A stretch of 64,000 bases of DNA from Streptomyces sp. NBC_01465 (GCF_036227325.1 NZ_CP109467.1:4464001-4528000); one strand, 5' to 3'. Positions 26,000 through 33,915 are shown, counted from the stretch's first letter. Translations and numbers: made by a program. The notes: generated by a model not told the origin, from the letters alone.

Positions 26000-26965
26000 A
26001 TGACCACCACCTCCCCGATAGCCCCGGCCGCCCCCGTACTGGCCGAGGTCGTCCGCTCCGGCTTCGTGGAGGGCCTGCACCGGGGGTCGCTGGTGGTGCT
26101 GGCCGCCGACGGGAGCGTGGAGTACACGCTGGGGGATCCGGGGACGCCGGTCTTCCCGCGCTCCTGCAACAAGCCCATGCAGGCCGCGGCCGTGCTGCGG
26201 GCGGGGCTCGATCTGTCGGGGGAGCGGCTGGCGCTGGCCGCCGCGAGCCACTCGGGGGAGGGCTTCCACCTCGATCTCGTACGGAAGATGCTCGCCGAGC
26301 ACGGGCTGACCGAGGACGACCTGCAGTGCCCTGAGGACTTGCCGTTGGACCCGGTCGAGGCGGAGGCCTATCTGGCGTCGGGGCAGGTGCGGGGGCGGGT
26401 CGCGATGAACTGCTCGGGCAAGCACACGGCGATGGTGGCGGTCTGCCGGCTCAACGGCTGGGACCCGGCGACGTACCTGGACCCCTCGCACCCGCTGCAG
26501 CAGCTGGTGCTCGAAGTGGTCGAGGAGGCGGCGGGCGAGCGGGTCACGGCGGTCGGTACGGACGGCTGCGGGGCGCCGCTGATGGCGATCACGCTGGTGG
26601 GGCTGGCGCGGGCCTTCCGGTCGTTCGTACTGGCGCCGGAGGACTCCGCGGAGCGGCGGGTCGCGGACGCGATGAGGGCGTACCCGGAGTACGTGGCGGG
26701 GACACGGCGCCCCGACACGTGGCTGATGCGAGGGGTGCCCGGGGTGCTGTCCAAGATGGGCGCCGAGGCGGTCCAGGCGGTGGCCCTGCCGGACGGCCGG
26801 GCGCTGGCCTTCAAGGTGGACGACGGGGGTACGCGGGTGCTGGGTCCTGTGCTGGCGCGGGTGCTGAGCGGGATGGGCGTGGACGGGGACGTGCTGGCGC
26901 GGGTCGGCGATGCGCCGCTGCTGGGCGGGGGCGAGCGGGTCGGTGAGATACGCGCCGCCTTTTGA
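26000..26965 (+). CDS. Asparaginase (Rhizobium etli type II family)
   Basis: Hydrolyses L-asparagine to aspartate and ammonia. The 321 residues belong to the family typified by the R. etli thermolabile asparaginase, unrelated to the E. coli enzymes. Conserved segments are RSCNKPMQA near residue 54, ASHSGEGFH near 80, MNCSGKHTAM near 136 with the reactive serine-lysine pair, and GTDGCGAPL near 190. It is probably cytoplasmic, as there is no signal peptide. It lies between rsiG and an acetyltransferase gene on the same strand. GlnR control would be logical for a nitrogen-releasing enzyme, but I see no clear GlnR box. Confidence 0.9.
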   Translation: MTTTSPIAPAAPVLAEVVRSGFVEGLHRGSLVVLAADGSVEYTLGDPGTPVFPRSCNKPMQAAAVLRAGLDLSGERLALAAASHSGEGFHLDLVRKMLAEHGLTEDDLQCPEDLPLDPVEAEAYLASGQVRGRVAMNCSGKHTAMVAVCRLNGWDPATYLDPSHPLQQLVLEVVEEAAGERVTAVGTDGCGAPLMAITLVGLARAFRSFVLAPEDSAERRVADAMRAYPEYVAGTRRPDTWLMRGVPGVLSKMGAEAVQAVALPDGRALAFKVDDGGTRVLGPVLARVLSGMGVDGDVLARVGDAPLLGGGERVGEIRAAF

Positions 26966-27018
26966 GCCTGGGGGAAATCCCGGTGCGGTCCGGGCCCGCC
27001 CGCGCCTAGCGTGACCGT

Positions 27019-28263
27019 ATGACTGTGAACGTCCGTACGATCACCGAGGCCGAGGTCGCCGGATGGCGGCGCGCTCTCGACACCGGGTTCCTCCGTCCTC
27101 CGTTCGTCGGCGACGAAGCCGTCGCGAGCTTCCTCGCCCACGCCGACCTCACCCGCACCCGGGGCGCCTTCGACGGCCCCCGCTGTGTCGCCACCTTCCG
27201 CTCCTTCGCCCAGGAGCTCACCGTCCCCGGCGGCGCCGTGCTGCCCGCCGACGCCGTCACCAATGTGACCGTCTCGCCCACCCACCGCCGCCGCGGTCTG
27301 CTCAGCCGGATGATGGCGGCGGACCTGGCGGCCGCCAAGGAGCGGGGTGACGTGGTCGCGACGCTGATCGCGGCCGAGTATCCGATCTACGGGCGGTACG
27401 GCTTCGGGCCCGCCGCCCAGACCACCCAGTGGACGGTCGACGTACCGCGCACCGGCATCGACCCGCGCTGGTCGGGGCCGGACGACGGAGGGCGGGTCGA
27501 TCTGGTCGACGGCGCCGATGTGTTCAAGCTGGGGCCCGAACTGCACGACCGCGTACGGAAGTTGCGGGCCGGTGCCGTCAGCAGGGACGAGCGGTGGTGG
27601 AAGCTCAACACGGGGCTGCTGGCGAACCCCGGTCATTCGTGGACGGAGCCGTTCTACGCCGTGTACCGGTCGGCCGCCGGTGAGGTCGAGGGGCTGCTCG
27701 TCTACCGGGCCGACGACCGCTGGGGCGATGCCAAGCAGCCGCAGAACACCGCGGCCGTGGCGGGGCTGATCGCGGTGACCCCGGCCGCCGAGCGGGCGCT
27801 GTGGACGTACGTCTGCTCGGTCGACTGGATCACCACGGTCACGTCGGGGGACCGGGCCCCCGACGATCTGCTGCCGCTGCTGCTTCCCGACCCGCGTGCG
27901 GCGCGGATCACGACGCAGGCGGACTTCCTGTGGGTGCGGCTGCTGGATGTCGTACGGGCGCTGGAGGCCCGTACGTACACGGTGTCCGCCTCCCTCGTCC
28001 TTGAGGTCGGCGACGGTGACGGCCTGTCCGCGGGCCGGTACCGGCTCGACGCGTCGCCCGACGGCGCGGTGTGCGCGCCGTCGTCCGAGTCGCCCGATGT
28101 CACGCTGGACGTGAGGGAGTTGGGGGCGCTGTATCTGGGCGACGAGTCGGCGGTCCGGCTGGCGGCTCTGGGCCGGATCGGGGAGGAGACGGCGGGGGCC
28201 GTCGCGACCCTGGAGGCGCTGTTCCGTACGGCGGTCAGGCCCTGGTGCCCTGACGTTTTCTAG
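27019..28263 (+). CDS. Eis-like GNAT N-acetyltransferase
   Basis: 414 residues in three parts: an N-terminal GNAT domain with acetyl-CoA motif [15 protein letters not shown] near residue 90 and [12 protein letters not shown] near 117, a second GNAT-like domain, and a sterol-carrier-like C-terminal domain. The C-terminus ends in phenylalanine (WCPDVF), whose free carboxylate acts as base in mycobacterial Eis, and a tyrosine is conserved near residue 120. Eis proteins acetylate aminoglycosides and protein lysines. A TAGCGT -10 ends 7 bases before the ATG, so the mRNA is probably leaderless. The substrate here is unknown. Confidence 0.9.
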   Translation: MTVNVRTITEAEVAGWRRALDTGFLRPPFVGDEAVASFLAHADLTRTRGAFDGPRCVATFRSFAQELTVPGGAVLPADAVTNVTVSPTHRRRGLLSRMMAADLAAAKERGDVVATLIAAEYPIYGRYGFGPAAQTTQWTVDVPRTGIDPRWSGPDDGGRVDLVDGADVFKLGPELHDRVRKLRAGAVSRDERWWKLNTGLLANPGHSWTEPFYAVYRSAAGEVEGLLVYRADDRWGDAKQPQNTAAVAGLIAVTPAAERALWTYVCSVDWITTVTSGDRAPDDLLPLLLPDPRAARITTQADFLWVRLLDVVRALEARTYTVSASLVLEVGDGDGLSAGRYRLDASPDGAVCAPSSESPDVTLDVRELGALYLGDESAVRLAALGRIGEETAGAVATLEALFRTAVRPWCPDVF

Positions 28264-28269
28264 TGGCTG

Positions 28270-28458
28270 CTAGCCGAGCAGGGGCTGGACGAGGACGACC
28301 AGGACCACGGCGCCGAAGCTCGCGCAGGCGAGGTTCTTGGCCTTGACGCCGGCGGTGAAAAGGCCGAGGCCGATGAGGCCCATGACGCCGAACTGGCCCT
28401 GGACGAGCTGATCGAGGCCGACAGCGGTGGCGGCGGCGAGGAGAGCGAGGAGCGGCAT
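28270..28458 (-). CDS. 62-residue membrane protein, divergent partner of a DevA-type regulator (copy 1)
   Basis: MPLLALLAAATAVGLDQLVQ starts a protein with two hydrophobic segments joined by a short loop, GVKAKNLACAS. An AAAGGAGG ribosome site precedes the ATG. It is homologous to the small proteins at 29462-29650 and 32726-32887: all share LVQ/AVQ, an R/Q-Y/F-G motif, a G.K.(K/R) loop and a GA-V/L-hydrophobic second helix. Each lies on the opposite strand to a DevA-type GntR gene and shares its promoter region. No function is known to me. Control by the neighbouring regulator is inferred from the shared operator. Confidence 0.78.
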   Translation of the reverse strand: MPLLALLAAATAVGLDQLVQGQFGVMGLIGLGLFTAGVKAKNLACASFGAVVLVVLVQPLLG

Positions 28459-28477
28459 TGTCGTTCCCTCCTTTGGT

Positions 28478-28524
28478 CCTTGGTCACCAACTCACCGACT
28501 ACTGTGGTGAGTTGGTGACCAACT
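28478..28524. promoter_or_regulatory. Double operator between the small membrane gene and devE
   Basis: A 17-base perfect inverted repeat (28480-28496 with 28506-28522) built from two copies of a 15-base dyad. AGTTGGTGACCAACT (28510-28524) is perfectly symmetric, and its near-copy lies at 28478-28492 on the other strand. Their centres are 32 bases apart, three helical turns, as expected for cooperative binding of two GntR dimers. The same dyad AGTTGGnnnCCAACT occurs in the devA promoter region. Confidence 0.7.
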
Positions 28525-28610
28525 CAATGGAAGTTGTCCCCTTGGTGGACCGACTCAACCCTTCTTCACAGGAAGTCCCCAAAGTTGGCGAGCAGTTGTA
28601 CTCTTCAGGG

Positions 28611-29465
28611 GTGGAGACGTCGCACCGCACGGTGGCCGATGAGCTGCGAGCCCGTATCAAGGACGGAAGCCTGCAGCCGGGTACGCGCATGCCGACCCAG
28701 GAGCGGTTGGCGCGGGAGTTCGGGGTCGAGCGGGGCACGGTCCGCCAGGCGCTGAAGATCCTCCAGGAGGAGCAGCTCCTCACCCATGTGACCAGGGGCG
28801 TTCCCGCGACCGTGGCGGACGTGGCCGCCAGGCCCGCAGCGGCCCCGCAGTCGACGATGGTCGCGCTGGCGACGCGGATCGACGCGGCGTTCGCCGCTCC
28901 CCAGGTGGAGATCGACGCGCTCTGCCTCAAGTCCGCCTCGCTGAACCTGGCGCTGAGCGAGCCGATCCGGGGGATCCACGCGGGGCGTATGAAACCGGCC
29001 GCCGTGACCGTACGGGTGCTGCTGCCGAGCCGCGACATCGAACTGGCCTTCCCGACGCCGGTGGCGGACGGGACGGACGGCAGGCTGCACCGCAACTGGC
29101 TGGATCAGCGCAATGCGCAGGGCCAGGTGCTGCGGTCCAATCTGCTGGCCCTGCGGGCCTCGCACGAGATCGACGTGACGGTGGAGTTCCGCGCTCTGCC
29201 CTTCACGCCGCCGGTGAAGCTGTACCTGCTCAACGGCGCCGAGGCGCTGTTCGGGTACTACCTGATCGGCCGCCGCGAGGAGGAGTTCGACCACGAGTCC
29301 CTGGAGCTGTTCGACATCCAGGGGACGCAGTCGACGCTCTTTCCCTTCGCGCAGGGTGCGGGGGTGCGGGACGCCACGTTCGTGGAGCAGTCGCAGCTGT
29401 GGTTCGACGCGATCTGGAACACGATCTCGTCGCCGCTGAGCCTGGCCGCGGACGCCGCCCCCTAG
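28611..29465 (+). CDS. devE: DevE-like GntR regulator (DevA subfamily, copy 1)
   Basis: A developmental transcription factor of 284 residues. Residues 1-65 are a GntR winged helix (SHRTVADELRARIKDGSLQP, then VERGTVRQALKILQEEQLLT). The C-terminal domain of about 180 residues is not UTRA or FCD. It runs IDALCLKSASLNLALSEPIR, VRVLLPSRDIELAFP, VKLYLLNGAEALFGYYLIGR and QLWFDAIWNTIS, and is shared with four other proteins here. The GTG at 28611 lacks a clear ribosome site, so it may be leaderless. Order and family match S. coelicolor devE (SCO4188), a paralogue of devA. It overlaps the 3' end of the next small gene by 4 bases tail to tail. Confidence 0.85.
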   Translation: METSHRTVADELRARIKDGSLQPGTRMPTQERLAREFGVERGTVRQALKILQEEQLLTHVTRGVPATVADVAARPAAAPQSTMVALATRIDAAFAAPQVEIDALCLKSASLNLALSEPIRGIHAGRMKPAAVTVRVLLPSRDIELAFPTPVADGTDGRLHRNWLDQRNAQGQVLRSNLLALRASHEIDVTVEFRALPFTPPVKLYLLNGAEALFGYYLIGRREEEFDHESLELFDIQGTQSTLFPFAQGAGVRDATFVEQSQLWFDAIWNTISSPLSLAADAAP

Positions 29466-29650
29466 GAACCTGGCGCGGTGGCCGTCACCAGCAGGACCAG
29501 GGCCCCGGCCCCGGCGACGACGGGGCTCTTCGCCTTGGCGCCGATCGCGATGAGGAGGAGACCGATCGCGCTCATCGCCCCGTAGCGGAGCTGCACGAGA
29601 CTCTCGAAGGCGACGACGATGATCGTGGTGAGGATGACAAGTGCGGGCAT
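29462..29650 (-). CDS. 62-residue membrane protein, divergent partner of devA (copy 2)
   Basis: Two hydrophobic helices, ALVILTTIIVVAFESLVQ and AGAGALVLLVTATA, flank a middle segment AMSAIGLLLIAIGAKAKSP. GGAGG precedes the ATG at 29650. It is homologous to the copies at 28270 and 32726, sharing LVQ.RYG and the G.KAKSP loop. It sits between devE (convergent, 4-base overlap) and devA (divergent). Like copy 1 it faces an AGTTGGnnnCCAACT dyad in its promoter. Function unknown. Confidence 0.8.
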   Translation of the reverse strand: MPALVILTTIIVVAFESLVQLRYGAMSAIGLLLIAIGAKAKSPVVAGAGALVLLVTATAPGS

Positions 29651-29701
29651 GGTGGTTCCTCCTTCGGGGCGGCCCGTGGGACCGTTGGGCGGGAGGCTGC
29701 C

Positions 29702-29737
29702 GCTTGGCGACCAGGTTGCTGGAGTTGGCAACCAACT
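29702..29737. promoter_or_regulatory. Operator between the small membrane gene and devA
   Basis: AGTTGGCAACCAACT at 29723-29737 is perfectly symmetric in both 6-base arms and matches the devE-region dyad in all arm positions. A degenerate copy (29702-29716, GCTTGGCGACCAGGT) lies 21 bases upstream, two helical turns. It is a likely binding site for DevA and/or DevE, controlling both divergent genes. Confidence 0.65.
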
Positions 29738-29825
29738 ACACCCAAGTTATCTCCACTTGGTCACGATCCATAAACAACTTTCAAACAACTCCCCATAGCT
29801 GGCCGGGACTTGTAGCGTTTCTGGT

Positions 29826-30722
29826 GTGAGCCAGAACAGCACCACCTCCGTGAACGGAAGAAAGCCCTCCCATCGAGAAGTGGCCGACACGCTGCGCGAA
29901 CGCATACGCAGCGAGGAGCTCAAGGCCGGCGATCCCATGCCGACCCAGGCCGCGCTGGTGGAGGAGTTCGGCGTGGAGCGCGGCACCATCCGCCAGGCGC
30001 TGAAGATCCTCCAGGGCGAAGGCCTGCTCACCCATGTCACGCGCGGCGCCCCGGCCCGTATCGCCGACCGCGCCACCATGCCGCCGAAGCCGGCGGCGGG
30101 GGACCAACCCCGGCCGACGATGGTCGAGTTGGCAGCCAGGATCACCGAGGCGTTCACCGAGACCGACGTGCGGATCGACGCGGTGAGCCTGACCGCGGAA
30201 TCCCTCAACCTGGCGCTGGGCGACCCGATCCGCCGGATCCACGAGGGAGAGCTGGCGCCGAAGACCATCCGCGTACGCATCCTGCTGCCGAGCCGCGAGA
30301 TCGAGCTGGCCTTTCCGACGGCGGTGGATGACGGCGCACGGGACCAGGACGCCGTCCACAAGCGCTGGCTGGACCAGCGCAACTCCCAGGGGAAGGTCCT
30401 GCGCCACAACCTCCGTGCGCTGAGGGCCTCGCACGAGATCGATGTCGAGGTGGAGCTGAAGGCGCTTCCCTTCACTCCGCCGATCAAGCTGTACTTGCTG
30501 AACGGGGCCGAGGCGCTCTTCGCGTACTACCTGGTCGCCCGGCGCGAGGAGGAGGTCGGCGAGAAGCAGGTGGAGATCTACGACGCGCTGGGGCTCAAGT
30601 CGCTGCTCTTCTCTTTCGAGGGCGGAGGCGGAGGCCGTGACTCTGCTTACGTGGAGGAGTCGCAGAAATGGTTCAACGCCCTGTGGGACACCATCAGTTC
30701 GGAACTGACGCTCTCTGAGTGA
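29826..30722 (+). CDS. devA: DevA-like GntR regulator (DevA subfamily, copy 2)
   Basis: A regulator needed for aerial development in S. coelicolor (SCO4190 by order and family). 298 residues: a GntR winged helix (SHREVADTLRERIRSEELKA, VERGTIRQALKILQGEGLLT), a linker, and the DevA-type C-terminal domain (IDAVSLTAESLNLALGDPIR, VRILLPSREIELAFP, IKLYLLNGAEALFAYYLVAR, QKWFNALWDTISSELTLSE). It is about 60% identical to the devE-like protein in that domain by eye. The GTG start has no ribosome site and a TAGCGT box lies 12 bases upstream. The last codons and stop are duplicated 1273 bases downstream, where a phosphotransferase gene now separates devA from devB. Confidence 0.87.
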   Translation: MSQNSTTSVNGRKPSHREVADTLRERIRSEELKAGDPMPTQAALVEEFGVERGTIRQALKILQGEGLLTHVTRGAPARIADRATMPPKPAAGDQPRPTMVELAARITEAFTETDVRIDAVSLTAESLNLALGDPIRRIHEGELAPKTIRVRILLPSREIELAFPTAVDDGARDQDAVHKRWLDQRNSQGKVLRHNLRALRASHEIDVEVELKALPFTPPIKLYLLNGAEALFAYYLVARREEEVGEKQVEIYDALGLKSLLFSFEGGGGGRDSAYVEESQKWFNALWDTISSELTLSE

Positions 30723-30726
30723 CTTC
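30663..30726 (+). repeat. Duplicated devA 3' end, original copy
   Basis: These 64 bases cover the last 19 codons of devA, its stop and the GTGACTTC that also opens devB. They match 31936-31999 at 54 of 64 positions by hand alignment, a direct repeat at a distance of 1273 bases that brackets the phosphotransferase gene. Confidence 0.85.
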
Positions 30727-30812
30727 CGGCCGGTGCGACCGGCCTGTCGATCCGGGGTGGAGTAGCGTTCCTCACTTCTCCATCATCGGTACCACGACAG
30801 GCGAGAGAGCGC

Positions 30813-31916
30813 ATGATGTCTGCCGAACCGGCATCCCTTGCGTGGCAGCGGGCCGTTGAGTTGAGCAACGACGGCAATGTGCTGGGTCCGCTCAAGGGGC
30901 ATCACCACGAGACGTATGCCATTCCGCTCGCTCCGGAGAATCCGCTCAGGCCCTACTTCGAGCGCGGGAAGTACCGGGAGCCGCGTCGCGAGCAGTTCCG
31001 TTACGACCGGCAGTGCTTCGCCTCCGAGGACCAGCTGCTGGTCGCCCTGCAGGGCCGGATCTCGCGCATCCCAGGGATCGCCGAGGTCGAAGGGGGCTTC
31101 CTGCTGCAGGGGTTCATCGAGGGCCGGACCCTCGGCCGCGGGCGGCTGCCCAGCCAGGCTCTCTCTCGGCTCCACACGGGACAACTGGCCCAGTTATTCG
31201 GCGAGTTGGTCTCGGTGAAGGGGGACGAGTTCGATCACTTGGAGCGCGTCTGCGGTCAGGCGTCGGGCAGTCCGAACGAATTTCTGGACCGTCTGATCGA
31301 GTTCACCGAGAAGCAGGTCCATCTCAAGGACGACGGTCACTATGTCCCGCTCTTCGGTGCACTGGGTGTACCCGAGGGCGCATTGTCCGCGTTCAGAGAG
31401 CGGGCGGGCACGCTCGCGGACCGGCCGTTCTCACTCGTCCACGGCGACCTGCACCGCGCGAACTTCATTGTCGACCTCAACGGGAATCTCTGGACCATCG
31501 ACTGGGAGCTCGCCATGATCGGCGACCCCCTCTACGACCTGGCGACGCATCTCCATCTCATGCGCTATCCGGCCAGGGAGGAGCTGCGGATCACGGACGT
31601 GTGGCAGGCTGCAGTGGAACGGGCCAGGCCGGGCAGTTCGGACGGTTGGCAGCGTGATCTTCCCGTGCTGCGCGCCTACAAGCGCGCGCAGTCCCTGTTC
31701 ACAGACGTCATCCGCACAGCGCTGACGTTGGGTCCCGGCTCCGAACCCGACCGGCAAAAGCTGCCGCTCTCCGCATGGAGGGTCCGGAGGGCCCTCGCGC
31801 TCGCGGCGGAGCCGCTCGGGATGGGCCGGGTGCCGACACTGAGGCAGGTGATGACGGCATATTCGGAGTGGTTTCGCACTGCCGGCCCGGCGGCAGCAAG
31901 TACCGTACAAATGTGA
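30813..31916 (+). CDS. APH-fold phosphotransferase inserted between devA and devB
   Basis: A kinase-like protein of 367 residues of the aminoglycoside/choline/homoserine kinase family. The catalytic loop is SLVHGDLHRANFIV near residue 205, followed by the metal-binding WTIDWELAMIGDPLYDLATH near residue 226. The N-lobe is less clear, with LQGFIEGRTLGRG as the hinge. The substrate is unknown; resistance to an aminoglycoside is only one option. Two ATGs (30813, 30816) are possible starts, both with a weak ribosome site. A 64-base direct repeat of the devA 3' end flanks it. Its catalytic segments closely match both kinase domains of the protein at 34062-36284. Confidence 0.85.
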   Translation: MMSAEPASLAWQRAVELSNDGNVLGPLKGHHHETYAIPLAPENPLRPYFERGKYREPRREQFRYDRQCFASEDQLLVALQGRISRIPGIAEVEGGFLLQGFIEGRTLGRGRLPSQALSRLHTGQLAQLFGELVSVKGDEFDHLERVCGQASGSPNEFLDRLIEFTEKQVHLKDDGHYVPLFGALGVPEGALSAFRERAGTLADRPFSLVHGDLHRANFIVDLNGNLWTIDWELAMIGDPLYDLATHLHLMRYPAREELRITDVWQAAVERARPGSSDGWQRDLPVLRAYKRAQSLFTDVIRTALTLGPGSEPDRQKLPLSAWRVRRALALAAEPLGMGRVPTLRQVMTAYSEWFRTAGPAAASTVQM

Positions 31917-31926
31917 CGCATTGACT
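31897..31926 (+). repeat. 30-base repeat at the 3' end of the phosphotransferase gene
   Basis: Starts CAAGTACCGTACAAATGTGA and ends TTGACT. It matches 37210-37239 at 26 of 30 positions. The stop codon of the phosphotransferase gene lies inside it, and the devA remnant follows 10 bases later. The second copy precedes the gene for an HTH-less DevA-type protein. Confidence 0.7.
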
Positions 31927-31935
31927 ACAGCAATA

Positions 31936-31995
31936 CAGAAGTCGTCCAACGCCCTCTGGGAAACCGGCAGTTCGGAGTTGACACTCTCTGAGTGA
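31936..31995 (+). pseudogene. Remnant of the devA 3' end
   Basis: Translates in frame as QKSSNALWETGSSELTLSE and stop, against QKWFNALWDTISSELTLSE and stop at the end of intact devA: 15 of 19 residues are the same, and both the invariant Trp-Phe and an Ile are lost. No start or upstream coding sequence remains. The stop overlaps the devB GTG by the same four bases as the intact copy does with its leftover GTGACTTC. It marks the ancestral devA-devB junction. Confidence 0.85.
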
Positions 31996-32735
31996 CTTCT
32001 GATACGTCTCAGACAGAACGGGCGGCATCTGTGACCGAGAATCTCAAGCGGGTGATCGCCGCGGCCGAGAACGTTCTCTTCGACTTCGACGGTCCCATCT
32101 GCCGGCTGTTCGCCGGCCGCGAAGCGCGCGTCGTGGCGGAGAGCCTGGTCGCCTGGCTGGAGGAGCACGGCCGCCATGTGCTGCTCACGGAGGAGGAACG
32201 GGCCTCCGGGGACCCCCACGCGGTCCTGCGGGCCGTCGACCGGATCCACCCGGGGAGTGACCTGGTCGAGGAGTTGGAGGAGCGGCTGACGCGCGAGGAG
32301 CTGCGCGCCGCCCGGACCGCCTGGCCGACCGCGTACGCGGACCCGCTGATCCAGACCCTGCGCGCGGTGGGAGTCCGCCTCGCGATCGCCACGAACAACT
32401 CGCCCCGGGTGGCGCGTGCCTATCTGGCCGACCGGGGCCTTACCGAGTGCTTCGGCCCGCACGTCTACGGCCGCACCACCGACCTCCACCTGCTCAAGCC
32501 GGACCCGGACTGCATTCGGCGGGCTGTGGCGTCGCTGGGAGCCCGCCCCTCGGCGTCCCTGATGGTGGGCGACACGGTCACGGATCTGTACGCGGCTCGG
32601 GCAGCCGGGGTGGCGTTCCTCGGCTACGCGCGCAGCGAGGAGAAGGCGAAGCGGCTGTACGCGGCGGGCGCGGAGACCGTCGTGGACTCCATGCTGCCCG
32701 TGCTGGAGGCCGTACGCAGGAACGTTCAGGCGTAG
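31992..32735 (+). CDS. devB: DevB-like HAD family phosphatase
   Basis: A haloacid-dehalogenase-type hydrolase of 247 residues, likely a small-molecule phosphatase. Motif I is VLFDFDGPICRLF near residue 30 (nucleophile Asp and acid Asp two apart), motif II VRLAIATNNSPRVA near 130, motif III KPDPDCIRR near 165 and motif IV MVGDTVTDLYAARAAG near 190. In S. coelicolor devB is co-transcribed with devA; here the GTG start overlaps the stop of a devA remnant instead. A second GTG at 32031 is possible. Its 3' end overlaps the convergent small gene by 10 bases. A kinase gene now sits upstream, so opposing kinase/phosphatase activities may act on one substrate. Confidence 0.85.
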   Translation: MTSDTSQTERAASVTENLKRVIAAAENVLFDFDGPICRLFAGREARVVAESLVAWLEEHGRHVLLTEEERASGDPHAVLRAVDRIHPGSDLVEELEERLTREELRAARTAWPTAYADPLIQTLRAVGVRLAIATNNSPRVARAYLADRGLTECFGPHVYGRTTDLHLLKPDPDCIRRAVASLGARPSASLMVGDTVTDLYAARAAGVAFLGYARSEEKAKRLYAAGAETVVDSMLPVLEAVRRNVQA

Positions 32736-32887
32736 ACCATCAGCAGGACGAAGAGGACGGCGCCCAGCGAGGTGTAGTTCGGGCTGCGCTCCTTGAACCC
32801 CCAGAGAGTCATCGTCAGACAGAAGATGCCCGGGAATCCGTATCGCGACTGGACCGCCTGCCCCACGAGGTACTCGACCACTGGCAT
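32726..32887 (-). CDS. 53-residue membrane protein, divergent partner of the third DevA-type regulator (copy 3)
   Basis: Begins MPVVEYLVGQAVQSRYGFPG and ends GAVLFVLLMVYA. It aligns with the other two small proteins through AVQ.RYG, the central G-F-K-E-R-S-P loop and the final GAV-hydrophobic helix. It is shorter and more diverged and lacks the first long helix. It lies on the opposite strand to the GntR gene at 33040 and overlaps the 3' end of devB by 10 bases. It is below usual gene-calling length; homology and the repeated arrangement are the support. Confidence 0.7.
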   Translation of the reverse strand: MPVVEYLVGQAVQSRYGFPGIFCLTMTLWGFKERSPNYTSLGAVLFVLLMVYA

Positions 32888-32910
32888 ATGACTCCACCCC
32901 CACAACTTTC

Positions 32911-32922
32911 GTCCAATTGGAC
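32911..32922. promoter_or_regulatory. 12-base palindrome between copy-3 small gene and the third GntR gene
   Basis: GTCCAATTGGAC is a perfect palindrome in the divergent promoter region, in the same relative place as the AGTTGGnnnCCAACT dyads of the other two pairs. The sequence differs, which fits the more diverged DNA-binding domain of this regulator. Confidence 0.4.
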
Positions 32923-33039
32923 TGGTTGCCTTGTGGTTGGTATGCCCGATCGGTCAACCTGGTGAACCGTCAGCAGTCAACTCCACTGTGATTGGCTGGA
33001 ATTGGGACGGGATCGGTCGGGTAGCGGTACCGTCGGATC

Positions 33040-33915
33040 ATGGCGAGCGAACAAGTCGGCGACGGCGGCGGCAGGGAGTTCCAGCGCATCGTGGACGCGC
33101 TGCGGAACAGGCTGACCAGCGGTACCTATCGGCTGGGCGAGCAGCTGCCCTCCCAGCGGGCCATCGCCGATGAGTTTCGCGTATCGCGGGACACCGTCCA
33201 GCGGGTGCTGCGCGAACTGGTCAGCGAGGGCTGGATCGAGACGCGTCAGGGCAGCGGAACGAGGGTCATCAAGGCCCAGCAGGTTCACTCTCCGGACGGC
33301 ACGAGGACCGGGCACGGGAGGGGAATCCTCGGGCGGTTCATAGCGGCGGCCTTCGAGTCCCCGACCCGTGAGGTCACCCTCGACGTCTTCACGCTCACCT
33401 CGGAGTCCCTGGACACTCATGTCCGTCTCCAGGCCGAGCGCGTGCGGGCGGGGGAGATCGCGCCGACACGTATCGCGGTGCGCATGTTGCTGCCGGCGGA
33501 GAACGCGCTGCTCGCGTACCCGCGCAACACCGAGAACTACGAGGACAGGCGCCCGATAGAGCGGCTGCACGACATCACCCGGCGCCACTCGGACTCGCTG
33601 TCCGACGCGCTGATGAACCTTCGCACGGAAGGTCTGGTGGACGAGGTCGAGGTGCAGGTCAGGCATCTCCAGCTGACCCCGGCCTTCAAGCTCTACCTGC
33701 TCAACAGTGCCGAGGCGCTGCACGGCTTCTACGAGGTCGTCGAGCGCAGGATCCGTCTGGCGGACGGGGAGGAGATCGACGCCATCGACGCGCTGGGGTT
33801 GAACGCCACGCTGTTCCATTACGCGAAGGATGCCGACCCCGGCACGCAGGGTTCGCTGTTCGTCGACGCAGGGCAGAGGTGGTTCGACTCCCAGTGGGAG
33901 CTGCTGGCACGGTAG
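33040..33915 (+). CDS. DevA-type GntR regulator (copy 3, divergent)
   Basis: 291 residues. The GntR winged helix has FQRIVDALRNRLTSGTYRLG and VSRDTVQRVLRELVSEGWIE. The DevA-type C-terminal domain is clear but more distant: LDVFTLTSESLDTHVRL, IAVRMLLPAENALLAYP, FKLYLLNSAEALHGFYEVVE and QRWFDSQWELLAR. A TAGCGG box lies 12 bases before the ATG and no ribosome site is seen, so a leaderless mRNA is possible. It faces the third small membrane gene and is followed by the double-kinase gene on the same strand. Confidence 0.88.
   Translation: MASEQVGDGGGREFQRIVDALRNRLTSGTYRLGEQLPSQRAIADEFRVSRDTVQRVLRELVSEGWIETRQGSGTRVIKAQQVHSPDGTRTGHGRGILGRFIAAAFESPTREVTLDVFTLTSESLDTHVRLQAERVRAGEIAPTRIAVRMLLPAENALLAYPRNTENYEDRRPIERLHDITRRHSDSLSDALMNLRTEGLVDEVEVQVRHLQLTPAFKLYLLNSAEALHGFYEVVERRIRLADGEEIDAIDALGLNATLFHYAKDADPGTQGSLFVDAGQRWFDSQWELLAR

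Noticed and set aside
30723..32000. Insertion sequence or transposon carrying the kinase gene
   Set aside because: There is no transposase, terminal inverted repeat or short target duplication. The flanking repeat is 64 bases of devA 3' end, which fits recombination or gene duplication better.
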